Positions 1-8,683 of a DNA stretch of 64,000 nt are shown here, in pieces. The notes under the pieces were generated by a model, which was given only the letters and a program-made list of their open reading frames with translations, ran no database searches and was not told where the DNA came from. A program made the translations under genes and the position numbers. The stretch's first letter is position 1. Each line of letters opens with the position of its first letter. This DNA comes from Rhizobiales bacterium UBA1912. GTDB taxonomy: Bacteria > Pseudomonadota > Alphaproteobacteria > Rhizobiales > Devosiaceae. The stretch is taken from NCBI GenBank assembly GCA_002337455.1, contig DDGC01000002.1:220848-284847 (forward strand), in the 5' to 3' direction.

Positions 1-680
1 ATCCCTCTTTTGGGCAGGGCGCGGTCAACGAAGCGGACGCCCGTCGAAGCCACCAAGGTCATGATGAGATAAATCCCGCCCACCATCGAGAGCGGAATGA
101 TGTAATTGAAGGTGCGGTCGCCGATGATGCGGGCGACGTTGAGCATTTCAAGCACCGTCACCACCGAAAGCAGCGGCACGTCCTTCATGATCGACACCAG
201 ATAATTGCCCATGGCCGGAATGATGCGCGGCACGGCCTGGGGCAGGATGATGTGGGTGAAGGTGCGACCGCCCGAAAGGTTGAGCGCGCGGGCCGCTTCG
301 TGCTGGCCCTTGGCCACAGCCTCGATGCCGGCGCGATAGACTTCGGACGTGTAGGCCGAATATTGCAGGCCCAGAGCCAGCGCTCCGGTCATGAAAGCGG
401 GCAGCGTGATGCCGAATTCAGGCAGCACGTAATAGAGGAAGAACAGCTGGATGAGCAGTGGCGTGTCACGCAGAAACTCGGTGACCACAGCGGCCGGCCA
501 GGAGATGATCTTGAGCGGCGCAGCCTTGAGTGCGGCCCAGACGAGCCCCACGACCAGCGCGATGAAAAAGCCCAGCACCGTGGCCTGAATGGTGACCCAC
601 ATGCCGATCATGAGGATGGGCAGTATCGAGGCAGCAAAAGCCCAGCCCGAGGAGGTATCCCATGCAATTCCAAAAAGCAT
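1..680 (-). CDS. ehuD: Ectoine/hydroxyectoine ABC transporter permease EhuD (3' end outside window)
   Basis: Inner-membrane permease of the polar amino acid (HisMQ) ABC family. The reading frame starts at ATG 680, four bases after the ehuC stop, and is still open at base 1, so the last residues are missing. The conserved cytoplasmic EAA loop is visible near residue 130 (GQHEAARALNLSGG followed by LPQAVPRIIP). The ectoine assignment rests on context: it follows ehuB and ehuC and faces an ectoine degradation operon. The ATPase ehuA is expected just beyond the window edge or elsewhere. Sequence alone would support only a generic polar amino acid permease. Confidence 0.82.
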   Translation of the reverse strand, partial: MLFGIAWDTSSGWAFAASILPILMIGMWVTIQATVLGFFIALVVGLVWAALKAAPLKIISWPAAVVTEFLRDTPLLIQLFFLYYVLPEFGITLPAFMTGALALGLQYSAYTSEVYRAGIEAVAKGQHEAARALNLSGGRTFTHIILPQAVPRIIPAMGNYLVSIMKDVPLLSVVTVLEMLNVARIIGDRTFNYIIPLSMVGGIYLIMTLVASTGVRFVDRALPKRG

Positions 681-684
681 TGTC

Positions 685-1356
685 TTACCTCGCTCCGGCG
701 CGCCAGCGGCCCACGAACCGCTCGAGCAGCTTCATCATGGCGGTCAAAACCAGCGCCAGCCCGAAATACATCAGCAGCGCCATTGTGTAGATGGTCGTCG
801 AGTCTTGCGTGAAGTTGCGCAACTGCTCGGAACGGAAGGCCAGATCGGACAGGCTGATCAGCGAAACGAGCGCAGTGTCCTTGAGATTCTGGACCGCGAG
901 ATTGCCGAAAGACGGCATCATCTCGGGGATGGCCTGGGGCAGCGCCACGCGCCAGAGCGTCTTGCGCGGCGTGAAGTTGAGCGCCTTGGCGGCCTCGTAC
1001 TGATCCTTGGCAACCGATTCAATGGCCCCCCGCACCACTTCGGCGCCATAGGCACCGATGTTGAGCGAGAGCGCCATGACACCGGCGACGACTGGCGGCA
1101 GACGCAGATCAATGCCGATGGCCTGACCGGCCACGGGCAGCGCGAAATAGAGCCAGAAGAGTTGCACCAGCAGTGAGGTGCCGCGGAAGATTTCGATATA
1201 GCCTATCGAAATCGCCTTGATGAGCGGGTTGTGGGCGAGCTTGCCGATACCTGCGGCGAACGCAAGGATCGCACCGAATACCGTTGAATAGATCGTCAGC
1301 TCGACGGTCACCCAAGCCCCTTGCATCAGGGGGTTGAGATATTGGGTCCAATCCAT
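685..1356 (-). CDS. ehuC: Ectoine/hydroxyectoine ABC transporter permease EhuC
   Basis: A 223-residue HisMQ-type permease, the usual size for this family, with several hydrophobic segments. It has the EAA loop (KDQYEAAKALNFTP, then LPQAIPEMMP) that docks on the ATPase. It would pair with EhuD as a heterodimer. It starts at ATG 1356; no strong ribosome site is visible. It lies between the binding-protein gene ehuB and ehuD in the order known from Sinorhizobium meliloti ehuABCD. The substrate is inferred from the neighbouring ectoine catabolic genes. Confidence 0.83.
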   Translation of the reverse strand: MDWTQYLNPLMQGAWVTVELTIYSTVFGAILAFAAGIGKLAHNPLIKAISIGYIEIFRGTSLLVQLFWLYFALPVAGQAIGIDLRLPPVVAGVMALSLNIGAYGAEVVRGAIESVAKDQYEAAKALNFTPRKTLWRVALPQAIPEMMPSFGNLAVQNLKDTALVSLISLSDLAFRSEQLRNFTQDSTTIYTMALLMYFGLALVLTAMMKLLERFVGRWRAGAR

Positions 1357-1409
1357 GAAGGCGTTCTCGACCTAGCTTTTCTGGACACGGGTGAAGCTTA
1401 ACCAAAGAA

Positions 1410-1442
1410 CCGGCAGGCGCCTCGTTTGGACGCGCCCACCGG
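1410..1442 (-). terminator. Hairpin between ehuB and ehuC
   Basis: On the minus strand, an imperfect stem pairs CCGG plus GGCGC with GCGCC plus CCGG across a 10-base loop, with a two-base internal mismatch. No T-run follows. A hairpin directly after a binding-protein gene usually protects the upstream message or attenuates the permease genes rather than ending transcription. That role is inference. Confidence 0.45.
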
Positions 1443-1466
1443 CAGATCGGTGTCAGAGCAATGCGC

Positions 1467-2336
1467 TTATTCGGTGCAGAGCTCTTCAGTGCTCATGTCG
1501 AACGAGCGCGACGTGTCGGCATCGGTAAAGCCGTAGCCCGAAACCGAAGCCAGCCATTCGTCGGTCTGCTTGTATTCGGCCAGCACTTCGTTGACCGCAT
1601 CGCGCAGGCCTTCATTGCCCTGGGCAAAGACGAACCCGCCCCAAGAGCGCTGTTCGGTGCCGTCGATGACCGGATCGCTAAAGCCTTCGGCTACTTCCAC
1701 AGCATCGCTCTGGCCGGCCAGTTCGCTGGCGGTCAGACCGGTTGCCGCATAGGCGTTGGCGCGGCCGGTCGAAACCGTCGAGATGGCGTCGGCGTTCGAC
1801 GAGATCGTCACGAGCTGGTCTTCGGACACGCCGAGCGCCTGCATCATGTCGAGCTGGTTGGCACCGGCCATGATGGCGACCTTGAGGTCGGAATTGTCGG
1901 CGAAGTCCTGATAGCCCGAAAGGCCGTCGGGATTGCCGGAAGCGACCAGAAGGCCTTCACCATAGGAGGTGTTGGGCTCCGAATAGATGACCGTGGCGCA
2001 GCGGGTGGGAATGATGGCCATTTCGGCGGCGACCATATCGAAACGGTCGGCCTGCAGGCCCGGGATCAGCGAAGAGAAGTCGGTGGTGATCCACTCGATA
2101 TCGGTCACGCCGAGCTCTTCGACGATATGCTTGGCCACGTCAGGGCCGGCACCCATGGCTTCGCCCGAGACCGGATCGATATAGCCATAGGGAATTTCGT
2201 TGGCGACGGCGATGCGGATCGAACCGCTTTCCTGGATTTCTTCAAGGCTGGCCGCCTGTGCAGCGCCTGCAACGGTGAGCGCAGCGGCGCTGGCGAGCAG
2301 GGTTGTCTTGAGGGCCTTGGAAATTGTTGCGTGCAT
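1467..2336 (-). CDS. ehuB: Ectoine/hydroxyectoine-binding periplasmic protein EhuB
   Basis: A 289-residue family 3 solute-binding protein. The start is ATG 2336, preceded by AAAGGAC; an open upstream extension lacks these signals. Residues 1-28 form a signal peptide ending GAAQA. The mature protein begins SLEEIQESGSIRIAVANE, the entry motif of family 3 proteins, and contains AEMAIIPTRCATVIYSEP, which resembles the conserved ligand-site strand. The function is known from S. meliloti EhuB, which binds ectoine and hydroxyectoine. The assignment is strengthened by the divergent eut/doe operon. Confidence 0.85.
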   Translation of the reverse strand: MHATISKALKTTLLASAAALTVAGAAQAASLEEIQESGSIRIAVANEIPYGYIDPVSGEAMGAGPDVAKHIVEELGVTDIEWITTDFSSLIPGLQADRFDMVAAEMAIIPTRCATVIYSEPNTSYGEGLLVASGNPDGLSGYQDFADNSDLKVAIMAGANQLDMMQALGVSEDQLVTISSNADAISTVSTGRANAYAATGLTASELAGQSDAVEVAEGFSDPVIDGTEQRSWGGFVFAQGNEGLRDAVNEVLAEYKQTDEWLASVSGYGFTDADTSRSFDMSTEELCTE

Positions 2337-2718
2337 AATGTTCCTGTCCTTTGATATTATCGCTGACATTGTGCGCAGTGCCGAAATTGAGAGCAAATAT
2401 GGCCTCAATTCATTCAAAGTCGGACGGCATCGCGCCCGAAGTCTCTTCGGGGACAAAGCCGCCTCATCACTGCCGAACTTGAGCGTTCTCTGCACATAAT
2501 GCTTTAACACGGGCTAGGGTTGCCAACTTCTTGCCACAAGTCGAGGGACGATACGTCTATATGAGGCAGGGTCTGGCAGAACAATCGACTGCGTCGCGGG
2601 GGTCAAATTGGAAGGACCACCCTCGCGCCGTGGCTGCATAGTCGGTCGATTATCAATTTGCCGGACAAGCCCATACGTGGCGCATAGGTCCGGCGCGTCG
2701 GCTCTCAAGGGGTGGTGC
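2337..2718. promoter_or_regulatory. Divergent ehu / eut control region
   Basis: These 382 bases separate the two divergent ectoine operons and must carry both promoters. No confident gene is present: the open frames crossing it are antisense or extensions of eutB and ehuB. No EnuR-type MocR/GntR regulator is encoded next to it, unlike many ectoine clusters. I see no strong palindrome that I would call an operator. Confidence 0.5.
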
Positions 2719-3711
2719 ATGGCCGCAATGGTGACGATGGCAGAAATTCTGGCAGCCCGCCGGCGCATAAGCCCGCTGGTGCATCGCACCGCTCTGACAC
2801 CAAGCCTGAGCCTGTCGGAAAAAACCGGCCAGGCCATTCTCCTGAAAAACGAACAGCAGCAACTGACCGGCAGCTTCAAGCTGCGCGGCGCGACCAATGC
2901 TGTGCTCTCGCTGTCCGATGAAGAGCGGGCGCGCGGAGTGACCGCTGCCTCGACTGGCAATCACGGGCGCGCGCTTTCACACGCCGCCAAGGCAGCGGGG
3001 ACGCGGGCGGTGATCTGCATGTCCTCGCTGGTGCCGTCCAACAAGGTCGAGGCGATCAAGGCGCTGGGCGCCGAGGCGCGGATCGTGGGCAGGAGCCAGG
3101 ACGACGCACAGATCGAGGTGAACCGGCTGGTCGCCGAGGAGGGACTTGTCGATATTCCGCCGTTCGATAGGGCCGAGGTGATCGCCGGACAGGGGACGCT
3201 GGGGCTGGAAATCCTTGAAGACGCGCCCGAGCTCGATGCGGTGCTGGTGCCGCTTTCGGGCGGCGGGCTGATTGCCGGTGTGGCGCTGGCGATCAAGACG
3301 CTTTCGCCCAGAACACGGGTGATCGGCGTTTGCATGGAGCGCGGCGCGGCGATGGTCGCCTGCCTTGCGGCGGGCAAGCCGATTGAGGTGGAAGAGCTTG
3401 AAACGCTGGCGGATTCGTTGGGCGGCGGGATCGGACTTTCCAATCGCTACACCTTCGGAATGGTGCGCGAATTTGTCGATGAGACTATCTTGCTGACCGA
3501 GCGGGAAATCGCCGAGGCGATCGTGCATGGATATTTCGAGGAGCGCGAGGTGCTCGAGGGCGCGGCAGCGGTTGGGATCGGGGCGATCCTTGCGGGCAAG
3601 TTCGTTCCCAGGGGGCCGACCGCGCTGGTGCTGTCGGGAAAGAATATCGACATGGGCGTTCACGCCCAGATCGTCGCGGGCACGCACAAGGCGTTGGGTG
3701 AGGCGGCGTGA
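2719..3711 (+). CDS. eutB: Hydroxyectoine utilization dehydratase EutB
   Basis: A 330-residue PLP enzyme of the threonine dehydratase/serine racemase fold. The PLP lysine lies in the motif TGSFKLRGATNA near residue 57, and a glycine-rich phosphate-binding loop (PLSGGGLIAGVA) is near residue 180. I chose ATG 2719 because AAGGGG lies 6 bases upstream; the frame is open further upstream without a ribosome site. EutB and EutC together are proposed to convert hydroxyectoine to ectoine. EutA, which usually accompanies them, is not in the window. It overlaps eutC by one base (TGATG), indicating translational coupling. By sequence alone it could be called a threonine dehydratase. Confidence 0.82.
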   Translation: MAAMVTMAEILAARRRISPLVHRTALTPSLSLSEKTGQAILLKNEQQQLTGSFKLRGATNAVLSLSDEERARGVTAASTGNHGRALSHAAKAAGTRAVICMSSLVPSNKVEAIKALGAEARIVGRSQDDAQIEVNRLVAEEGLVDIPPFDRAEVIAGQGTLGLEILEDAPELDAVLVPLSGGGLIAGVALAIKTLSPRTRVIGVCMERGAAMVACLAAGKPIEVEELETLADSLGGGIGLSNRYTFGMVREFVDETILLTEREIAEAIVHGYFEEREVLEGAAAVGIGAILAGKFVPRGPTALVLSGKNIDMGVHAQIVAGTHKALGEAA

Positions 3712-4703
3712 TGGCTGATGTTCAGATTCTCACCGAGGCCGACCTGAAAACACTCGTGCCGCTCGATCTTGAGGCCGTTCAATGCGTCGAGGATGCGTTT
3801 GCTGCGCTGGCCGGGGGCAAGGTGGTGATGCCGCCCATCCTGCGGCTCGACATCGCCGAAGCCAATGGCGAGGTGGATGTAAAAACCGCCTATGTGCCGG
3901 GGCTCGACAGCTTTGCTATCAAGATGAGCCCGGGCTTTTTCGACAATCCCAAACTGGGGCTGGCCTCGACCAACGGGCTGATGGTGGTTTTGTCGGCCAA
4001 AACGGGACTGCTCGAAGCGCTGCTGCTCGACAATGGATATCTGACCGATGTGCGTACGGCGGCAGCCGGAGCCGTGGCGGCCAAGCATCTTTCGCGTGAA
4101 GGCGCCGAGAGCGTTGCGATCATCGGGGCCGGGATGCAGGCGAAATTGCAGCTTGAAGCGCTGGCGCTGGTGCGACCGATCAAAAAGGCCGTCATCTGGG
4201 CGCGCGACAGGGACAAGGCCGAAGACCTGGCCCGCCACGCGTCGCAGAAGCTGAAAATCGCGGCGATGGTGGCGAGCAGCCCCGAGGCGGCGGTGCGCGG
4301 CGCCGACGTGATCGTCACCACCACCCCGGCCACCGAACCGCTGGTTCTGGCCGACTGGATCGAGCCGGGTCAGCATGTGACCGCCATGGGATCGGACGCC
4401 GAGCACAAGAACGAAATCGATCCCGCGTTGGTCGCCAAGGCAGACCTCTATGTCGCCGACCGGTTGAGCCAGACGCGGCTGCTGGGCGAGTTGCACCACG
4501 CCATAAAGGCCGGCTTGGTGACCCCCGAGCAGAGCTTTGCCGAGCTGGGTGCTGTGATTGCCGGGACGGCACAGGGCCGGACATCGAAGACGCAAATCAC
4601 CTACGCCGATCTCACCGGCACCGGGGTTCAGGATACGGCAATTGCCACCCTGGCCCGAACCCGCGCGCAGACACGCGGCGCGGGAACCGTTTTTCAGACC
4701 TGA
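3711..4703 (+). CDS. eutC: Ectoine utilization protein EutC (ornithine cyclodeaminase family)
   Basis: A 330-residue member of the ornithine cyclodeaminase/mu-crystallin family. It has an NAD(P)-binding Rossmann motif near residue 140 (IIGAGMQAKLQLEAL) and the family segment LTDVRTAAAGAVAAKHL before it. ATG 3711 shares one base with the eutB stop; a GTG three bases earlier is also possible. It acts in the cytoplasm, probably with EutB on hydroxyectoine. The biochemical step is not established for every member, so the call depends on the cluster context. Confidence 0.82.
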   Translation: MADVQILTEADLKTLVPLDLEAVQCVEDAFAALAGGKVVMPPILRLDIAEANGEVDVKTAYVPGLDSFAIKMSPGFFDNPKLGLASTNGLMVVLSAKTGLLEALLLDNGYLTDVRTAAAGAVAAKHLSREGAESVAIIGAGMQAKLQLEALALVRPIKKAVIWARDRDKAEDLARHASQKLKIAAMVASSPEAAVRGADVIVTTTPATEPLVLADWIEPGQHVTAMGSDAEHKNEIDPALVAKADLYVADRLSQTRLLGELHHAIKAGLVTPEQSFAELGAVIAGTAQGRTSKTQITYADLTGTGVQDTAIATLARTRAQTRGAGTVFQT

Positions 4704-4736
4704 TCGTCGGGTCTACTTCTGGAGCGCTAAGGCACA

Positions 4737-5921
4737 ATGGCCAACACCCGCCTGCCCTTTACACTGCCCGAATATTACGAGCGCCTGGAGGCCGTCCGCC
4801 GGTCGATGCAGAGCCAGGGCATCGACGTCCTTATCGTCACCAACCCTTCCAACATGCACTGGCTGACCGGCTATGACGGGTGGAGCTTTTACGTCCATCA
4901 GGCGGTGATCGTGTCGTTGACCGACGAGCCCCTGTGGTGGGGGCGGCCCATGGATGCCGTGGGGGCCGAAAAGACCACATGGCTATCGACGGACTCGATC
5001 TATTTCTATCCCGACGATTTCGTCCAGAACCCCGAAAAGCACGCCTATGTGCATCTGTGCGGCGTGCTCAAGGATAAGGGCTGGGACCAGCGCCGCATTG
5101 GCGTGGAGATGGACAATTACTATTTCACCGCCGCGTGCCTTGAGACCCTGCGCGCCGAAATCCCCGATGTCGCGGTTGCCGACGCCACGTCCATCGTGAC
5201 GTGGCAGCGCTCGGTCAAATCGGAAGCGGAAATCGAATATATGCGCCGGGCGGCGCGGATCGTGGAAGCCATGCACGCGCGCATCCGCGAAGTCACCCGG
5301 CCCGGTTTGCGCAAGAACGAACTGGTCGCCGAAATCTACCACGCCTCACTGGTGGGGGCCGATGGGTATGGCGGGGACTATTCGGCGATTGTTCCTCTTA
5401 CCCCATCCGGGCGCGACGCGGCGGCGGCGCACCTCACATGGGACGACCGGGAGATGGTCAAGGGCGAGGGCACGTTTTTCGAGATCGCCGGGTGCTACAA
5501 GCGCTACCACTGCCCGATCTCGCGCACCGTCTATCTGGGCAAACCGCCCAAGGACATGCTCAAGGCGCAGGAAGCCGTATTGGAAGGGCTGGCGGCGGGC
5601 ATGGCCGTGGCCAAGCCCGGGTATACCTGCGGGGAAATCGCAGATGCATTTTTCGGCGTGCTCAAGAAGTATGGCGTCGAGAAGACCTCGCGCACCGGCT
5701 ATTCGGTGGGGCTATCCTATCCCCCCGACTGGGGCGAGCACACAATGAGCATCCGTCCGGGCGACCCCTCGATCCTGCGCGCCAACATGGTGTTCCACTT
5801 CATGCCCGCCATCTGGACGCCCGAATGGGGGTTGGAAATCACCGAAACGATGCGCATCACAGACGAGAGCGGGCCGGAATGCCTCGCCAATGTGCCGCGT
5901 GAGATGTTTGTGAAGAATTAG
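4737..5921 (+). CDS. doeA: Ectoine hydrolase DoeA (EutD)
   Basis: A 394-residue peptidase M24 (creatinase/prolidase-like) protein. It has an N-terminal creatinase-type domain (LIVTNPSNMHWLTGYDGWSF near residue 40) and a C-terminal pita-bread domain with the segment HTMSIRPGDPSIL and the final EWGLEITETMRIT. DoeA/EutD opens the ectoine ring to N-acetyl-L-2,4-diaminobutyrate. It follows eutC by 33 bases and precedes a deacetylase for the product, giving hydrolase and deacetylase in order. The product assignment follows the Halomonas and Ruegeria pathway. Confidence 0.87.
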   Translation: MANTRLPFTLPEYYERLEAVRRSMQSQGIDVLIVTNPSNMHWLTGYDGWSFYVHQAVIVSLTDEPLWWGRPMDAVGAEKTTWLSTDSIYFYPDDFVQNPEKHAYVHLCGVLKDKGWDQRRIGVEMDNYYFTAACLETLRAEIPDVAVADATSIVTWQRSVKSEAEIEYMRRAARIVEAMHARIREVTRPGLRKNELVAEIYHASLVGADGYGGDYSAIVPLTPSGRDAAAAHLTWDDREMVKGEGTFFEIAGCYKRYHCPISRTVYLGKPPKDMLKAQEAVLEGLAAGMAVAKPGYTCGEIADAFFGVLKKYGVEKTSRTGYSVGLSYPPDWGEHTMSIRPGDPSILRANMVFHFMPAIWTPEWGLEITETMRITDESGPECLANVPREMFVKN

Positions 5922-5928
5922 AAGGAAG

Positions 5929-6060
5929 GAAGGCCCCCTCACCCGCCGCTGCGCGGCGACCTCTCCCCCTAAGGGAGAGGTGTACCACGACGCTGGCGGC
6001 ATTCTTCACCTCTCCCTTAGGGGGAGAGGTCGGACCGAAGGGCCGGGTGAGGGGGCCTTC
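5929..6060. repeat. Palindromic intergenic repeat, copy 1 (GC-rich family A)
   Basis: A near-perfect inverted repeat. Outer arms read GAAGGCCCCCTCACCCG and its complement. Inner arms contain ACCTCTCCC-CTAAGGGAGAGG-type sequence and a small GCTGCGCGGC stem. It sits between doeA and doeB2, and further copies occur at 7273, 7421 and (partial) 10548. It can fold into a long transcript hairpin. Such elements are dispersed in Hyphomicrobiales genomes; their function is unknown. Confidence 0.85.
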
Positions 6061-6092
6061 GCCAAAGACACTAACCCATATTGGAGAGACCC

Positions 6093-7259
6093 TTGGCCCA
6101 TAGACTGCTCGGTGAAACGCTCGAAATCCTCGCGGACCTGATCGGCTTTGCCTCGGTATCGTCCGAGAGCAATCTCGAGATGATCGCCTATATCAACCAT
6201 CGGCTCGACCAGATCGGCACGCGCACCTATCTCACGCTCAATGAGACGGGCAACAAGGCGAACCTTTTCGCAACGCTGGGCCCGCCCGAGGCCGATGGCG
6301 GGATTGTTCTGTCGGGGCATACGGACGTTGTGCCGGTCGAGGGACAGGACTGGAGTTCGGACCCGTTTACCGCCACGCTTCGCAACCGGCGCATCTATGG
6401 GCGTGGGGCGTGCGACATGAAGGGGTTCATCGCCTGCGCCCTGGCCTTTGCGCCCTACTTTCAGGAAATCGGGCTTAAACGTCCCATCCATCTGGCCTTC
6501 ACCTATGACGAGGAGGTGGGGTGCCTCGGCGCGGATGTGATGCTCAAGGAACTCAAGGCGACGGGCCGCAGGCCCTCATTGTGCATCGTCGGCGAGCCGA
6601 CAATGATGAAGATCGTCGAGGGCAACAAGGGGTGCTGCGAATACACCACCCATTTCACCGGGCTAGAAGGCCATGGCTCGATGCCCGACCGGGGGGTGAA
6701 CGCGGTGGAGTATGCAGTGCAATACGTCACCAAGCTGCTCGAAATCGGTGGGGACCTCAAATCGCGTGCGCCGGAAGGCAGCCGGTTCGACCCGCCCTGG
6801 TCGACGATCCAGATCGGGAAGATGGCCGGCGGAATCGCGCGCAACATCGTCCCCGGCGCGTGCTCGGTGGAATGGGAATTGCGGCACATCAATTCGGGTG
6901 ATCTTTCCTTTACGCACGAACAGATCACAGCGTTTGTCGAGGATGTGCTGCTGCCGAAAATGGTCGACATTCATCCCGACGCGGCGGTCATCACCGAAAC
7001 CATCGGGGAAGTGGCGGGGCTGGAGCCGATGACCAAATCGGAAGCCGTGGCGCTGGTGCGCGCGCTGACCGGAAACGAAGATCCGGCCGAATGCGTGGCG
7101 TTTTCAACGGAAGCGGGGCTGTTTCAGGAAATGGGCATCGATACTGTGATCTGCGGGCCGGGCTCGATCGAGCAAGCGCACAAGCCTGATGAGTTTGTGG
7201 AGCTTGATCAGCTCAGTGCATGTCTGGAGATGCTCGAGGGGCTGGAGAGACAGCAGTAG
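6093..7259 (+). CDS. doeB2: N2-acetyl-L-2,4-diaminobutanoate deacetylase, M20 family (DoeB2-like)
   Basis: A 388-residue M20 metallopeptidase of the acetylornithine deacetylase type. Metal-site motifs are visible: SGHTDVVPVEGQDW (His/Asp) near residue 76, YGRGACDMKGF with the bridging Asp, and YDEEVGCLGA with the catalytic Glu pair. No ATG fits the N-terminus. TTG 6093 with GGAGAG just upstream is the best start, and TTG 6081 is an alternative. In the ectoine pathway it would remove acetate from the DoeA product to give 2,4-diaminobutyrate. The more widely described DoeB/EutE is of the succinylglutamate desuccinylase (AstE) fold, so this is the alternative M20 type. A plain ArgE role is less likely here. 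Confidence 0.78.
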   Translation: MAHRLLGETLEILADLIGFASVSSESNLEMIAYINHRLDQIGTRTYLTLNETGNKANLFATLGPPEADGGIVLSGHTDVVPVEGQDWSSDPFTATLRNRRIYGRGACDMKGFIACALAFAPYFQEIGLKRPIHLAFTYDEEVGCLGADVMLKELKATGRRPSLCIVGEPTMMKIVEGNKGCCEYTTHFTGLEGHGSMPDRGVNAVEYAVQYVTKLLEIGGDLKSRAPEGSRFDPPWSTIQIGKMAGGIARNIVPGACSVEWELRHINSGDLSFTHEQITAFVEDVLLPKMVDIHPDAAVITETIGEVAGLEPMTKSEAVALVRALTGNEDPAECVAFSTEAGLFQEMGIDTVICGPGSIEQAHKPDEFVELDQLSACLEMLEGLERQQ

Positions 7260-7272
7260 TGAGAGCTTGAAG

Positions 7273-7408
7273 AAGGCCCCCTCACCCGCCGCTCCGCGTC
7301 GACCTCTCCTCCTGAGGGAGAGGTAAGAAAACCGCAAGCGCCAGGGCCACCTCTCCCTTGGGGGAGAGGTCGGAGCTTGCAAAGCAAGGTTCGGGTGAGG
7401 GGGCCTTT
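7273..7408. repeat. Palindromic intergenic repeat, copy 2 (family A)
   Basis: Outer arms AAGGCCCCCTCACCCG and CGGGTGAGGGGGCCTT match the copy at 5929. Inner arms ACCTCTCCTCCTGAGGGAG and CCTCTCCCTTGGGGGAGAGG also correspond. The spacer between the two inner stems differs, so the ends are conserved and the middle is variable. Confidence 0.85.
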
Positions 7409-7420
7409 TTAACGCCATCG

Positions 7421-7573
7421 CTCAAGGCCCCTCACCCCAGCCCTCTCCCCAGAGGGGCGAGGGAGTCCCGCTGCGGCTTTCCCGACTTTGCGGTTTATCT
7501 CAGCGCTACGGCAAGATTAACCCTCGCCCCTCGGGGGAGAGGGTGGCCGGCAGGCCGGTGAGGGGGCCTTGAG
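7421..7573. repeat. Palindromic intergenic repeat, copy 3 (diverged family A)
   Basis: An inverted repeat with arms CTCAAGGCCCCTCACC and GGTGAGGGGGCCTTGAG and inner stems rich in CCCTCTCCCC and its complement. It abuts copy 2 head to tail. The arms share the GGCCCCTCACC core with copies 1 and 2 but the internal part is longer. Confidence 0.8.
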
Positions 7574-7585
7574 CACCGGCGGAGA

Positions 7586-8587
7586 TCACCGGAACGCGGG
7601 GATGACCTCGCGGCCGTAGCGGGCGATGATGTCTTCTTCTTCGCCGCTGTCGAGGTAGATGTTGAACTGGGTTACGCCCGCTGCTTCCAGATCGCGGATC
7701 TTTTTGATGTGGTCGTCGGGTTCGCCAAGGACACAGAAGCTTTCGACGATGTCGTCGGTGATGAAATCGAGGTATGGGTTATCGGACTGGCCGTGCTTGG
7801 AATAATCATAGCCGCGGCGCGCTTCGATGTAGGAGGTCAGGCTGGCCGGGACTTTATCTGAATCCGCACCGTATTTTTCAACGATATCGGCCACGTGATT
7901 GCCCACCATAGCCGGGAACCATTTGGTGGCCTCGATGGCCTTCTTTTTATCGCCGAAGTAAGCGGGAGCAGCCGCCATGGAGCGGTAGTTTGACATGTCG
8001 CGCCCGGCGGCCGTGCCGGCTGCAATGCACTGGTCGGTGAACCATTTGCAAAGGCCCGGCTCTGCTATCTGGAGCACAACGCCTTCGGCGCTTTCGCCGG
8101 CCGTTTTCAGCGCCAGCGGGCCATAGGCGGCGATCCAGCTCGGCATTTCATGGCCGACGGCCCAGGGGAACTGGACGGGATTGGGCACGTCGCCATAGGT
8201 CACTTCCTCGCCGCGCACCATGGCCTTGGTCTTGGCGATGAACTCGGCTACGCGTTTCAGCGTTGCGGGCTTGTGGCCCATGACCCGGCGCGAGGAATCC
8301 CCACGCCCCACGGCGAGGTCGAAACGTCCGCCGCTTTGCTTGGCGAGCGAGCCGAACAGCGATGCCGCTACCGACCAGTCGCGCACGTCGGGGTTGGTGA
8401 CCAGCGGCCCGAAGCGCATGGATTTGGTCCATTCCATGCCCATGGCCATGGCGGGGTACGGATCGCGCCAGAGAATGTGGGAATCGTAGAACCAGCAATA
8501 GGTGAACCCGGCATATTCGGCGGCCTGGATCAGATAGCGCGCCCTGTCGTGATCGACAAAACCCTTGAAGGTGATCCCGAATTCCAT
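7586..8587 (-). CDS. LLM-class oxidoreductase, probable F420-dependent (CPS_4081-like family)
   Basis: A 333-residue luciferase-like monooxygenase-fold protein. It begins MEFGITFKGFVDHDRARYLI with AGGGGTAGGGAACA upstream of ATG 8587. The LLM core is recognisable: FYDSHILWRDPYP near residue 35, then GRFDLAVGRGDSSRRVMG near residue 87. It resembles the TIGR03842 type of predicted F420-dependent oxidoreductase. That family also occurs in organisms with no known F420, so F420 rather than FMN use is an inference. It is supported here by cofE and the importer upstream in the same apparent operon. The substrate is unknown. Confidence 0.72.
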   Translation of the reverse strand: MEFGITFKGFVDHDRARYLIQAAEYAGFTYCWFYDSHILWRDPYPAMAMGMEWTKSMRFGPLVTNPDVRDWSVAASLFGSLAKQSGGRFDLAVGRGDSSRRVMGHKPATLKRVAEFIAKTKAMVRGEEVTYGDVPNPVQFPWAVGHEMPSWIAAYGPLALKTAGESAEGVVLQIAEPGLCKWFTDQCIAAGTAAGRDMSNYRSMAAAPAYFGDKKKAIEATKWFPAMVGNHVADIVEKYGADSDKVPASLTSYIEARRGYDYSKHGQSDNPYLDFITDDIVESFCVLGEPDDHIKKIRDLEAAGVTQFNIYLDSGEEEDIIARYGREVIPAFR

Positions 8588-8683
8588 TGTTCCCTACCCC
8601 TTTTCAAAGCCACTCCCGTGTTTGCCGCACAGGAATATTTTGACCAGACGATCAAATTTTTGGCCGGTGCGCAAGTGGTTTTG

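Larger units (their letters stand above)
7260..7585. other. Intergenic region filled by two palindromic repeats
   Basis: This 326-base gap separates the convergent doeB2 and LLM oxidoreductase genes. It is almost entirely composed of two GC-rich inverted repeats (7273-7408 and 7421-7573). No coding sequence is supported. Hairpins from either strand could serve as a bidirectional transcription barrier, which is inference. Confidence 0.7.

Noticed and set aside
5929..7573. Possible CRISPR array from repeated CCCCCTCACCCG units
   Set aside because: The copies are inverted repeats with variable middles, irregular spacing and no uniform spacers; no cas genes are present.
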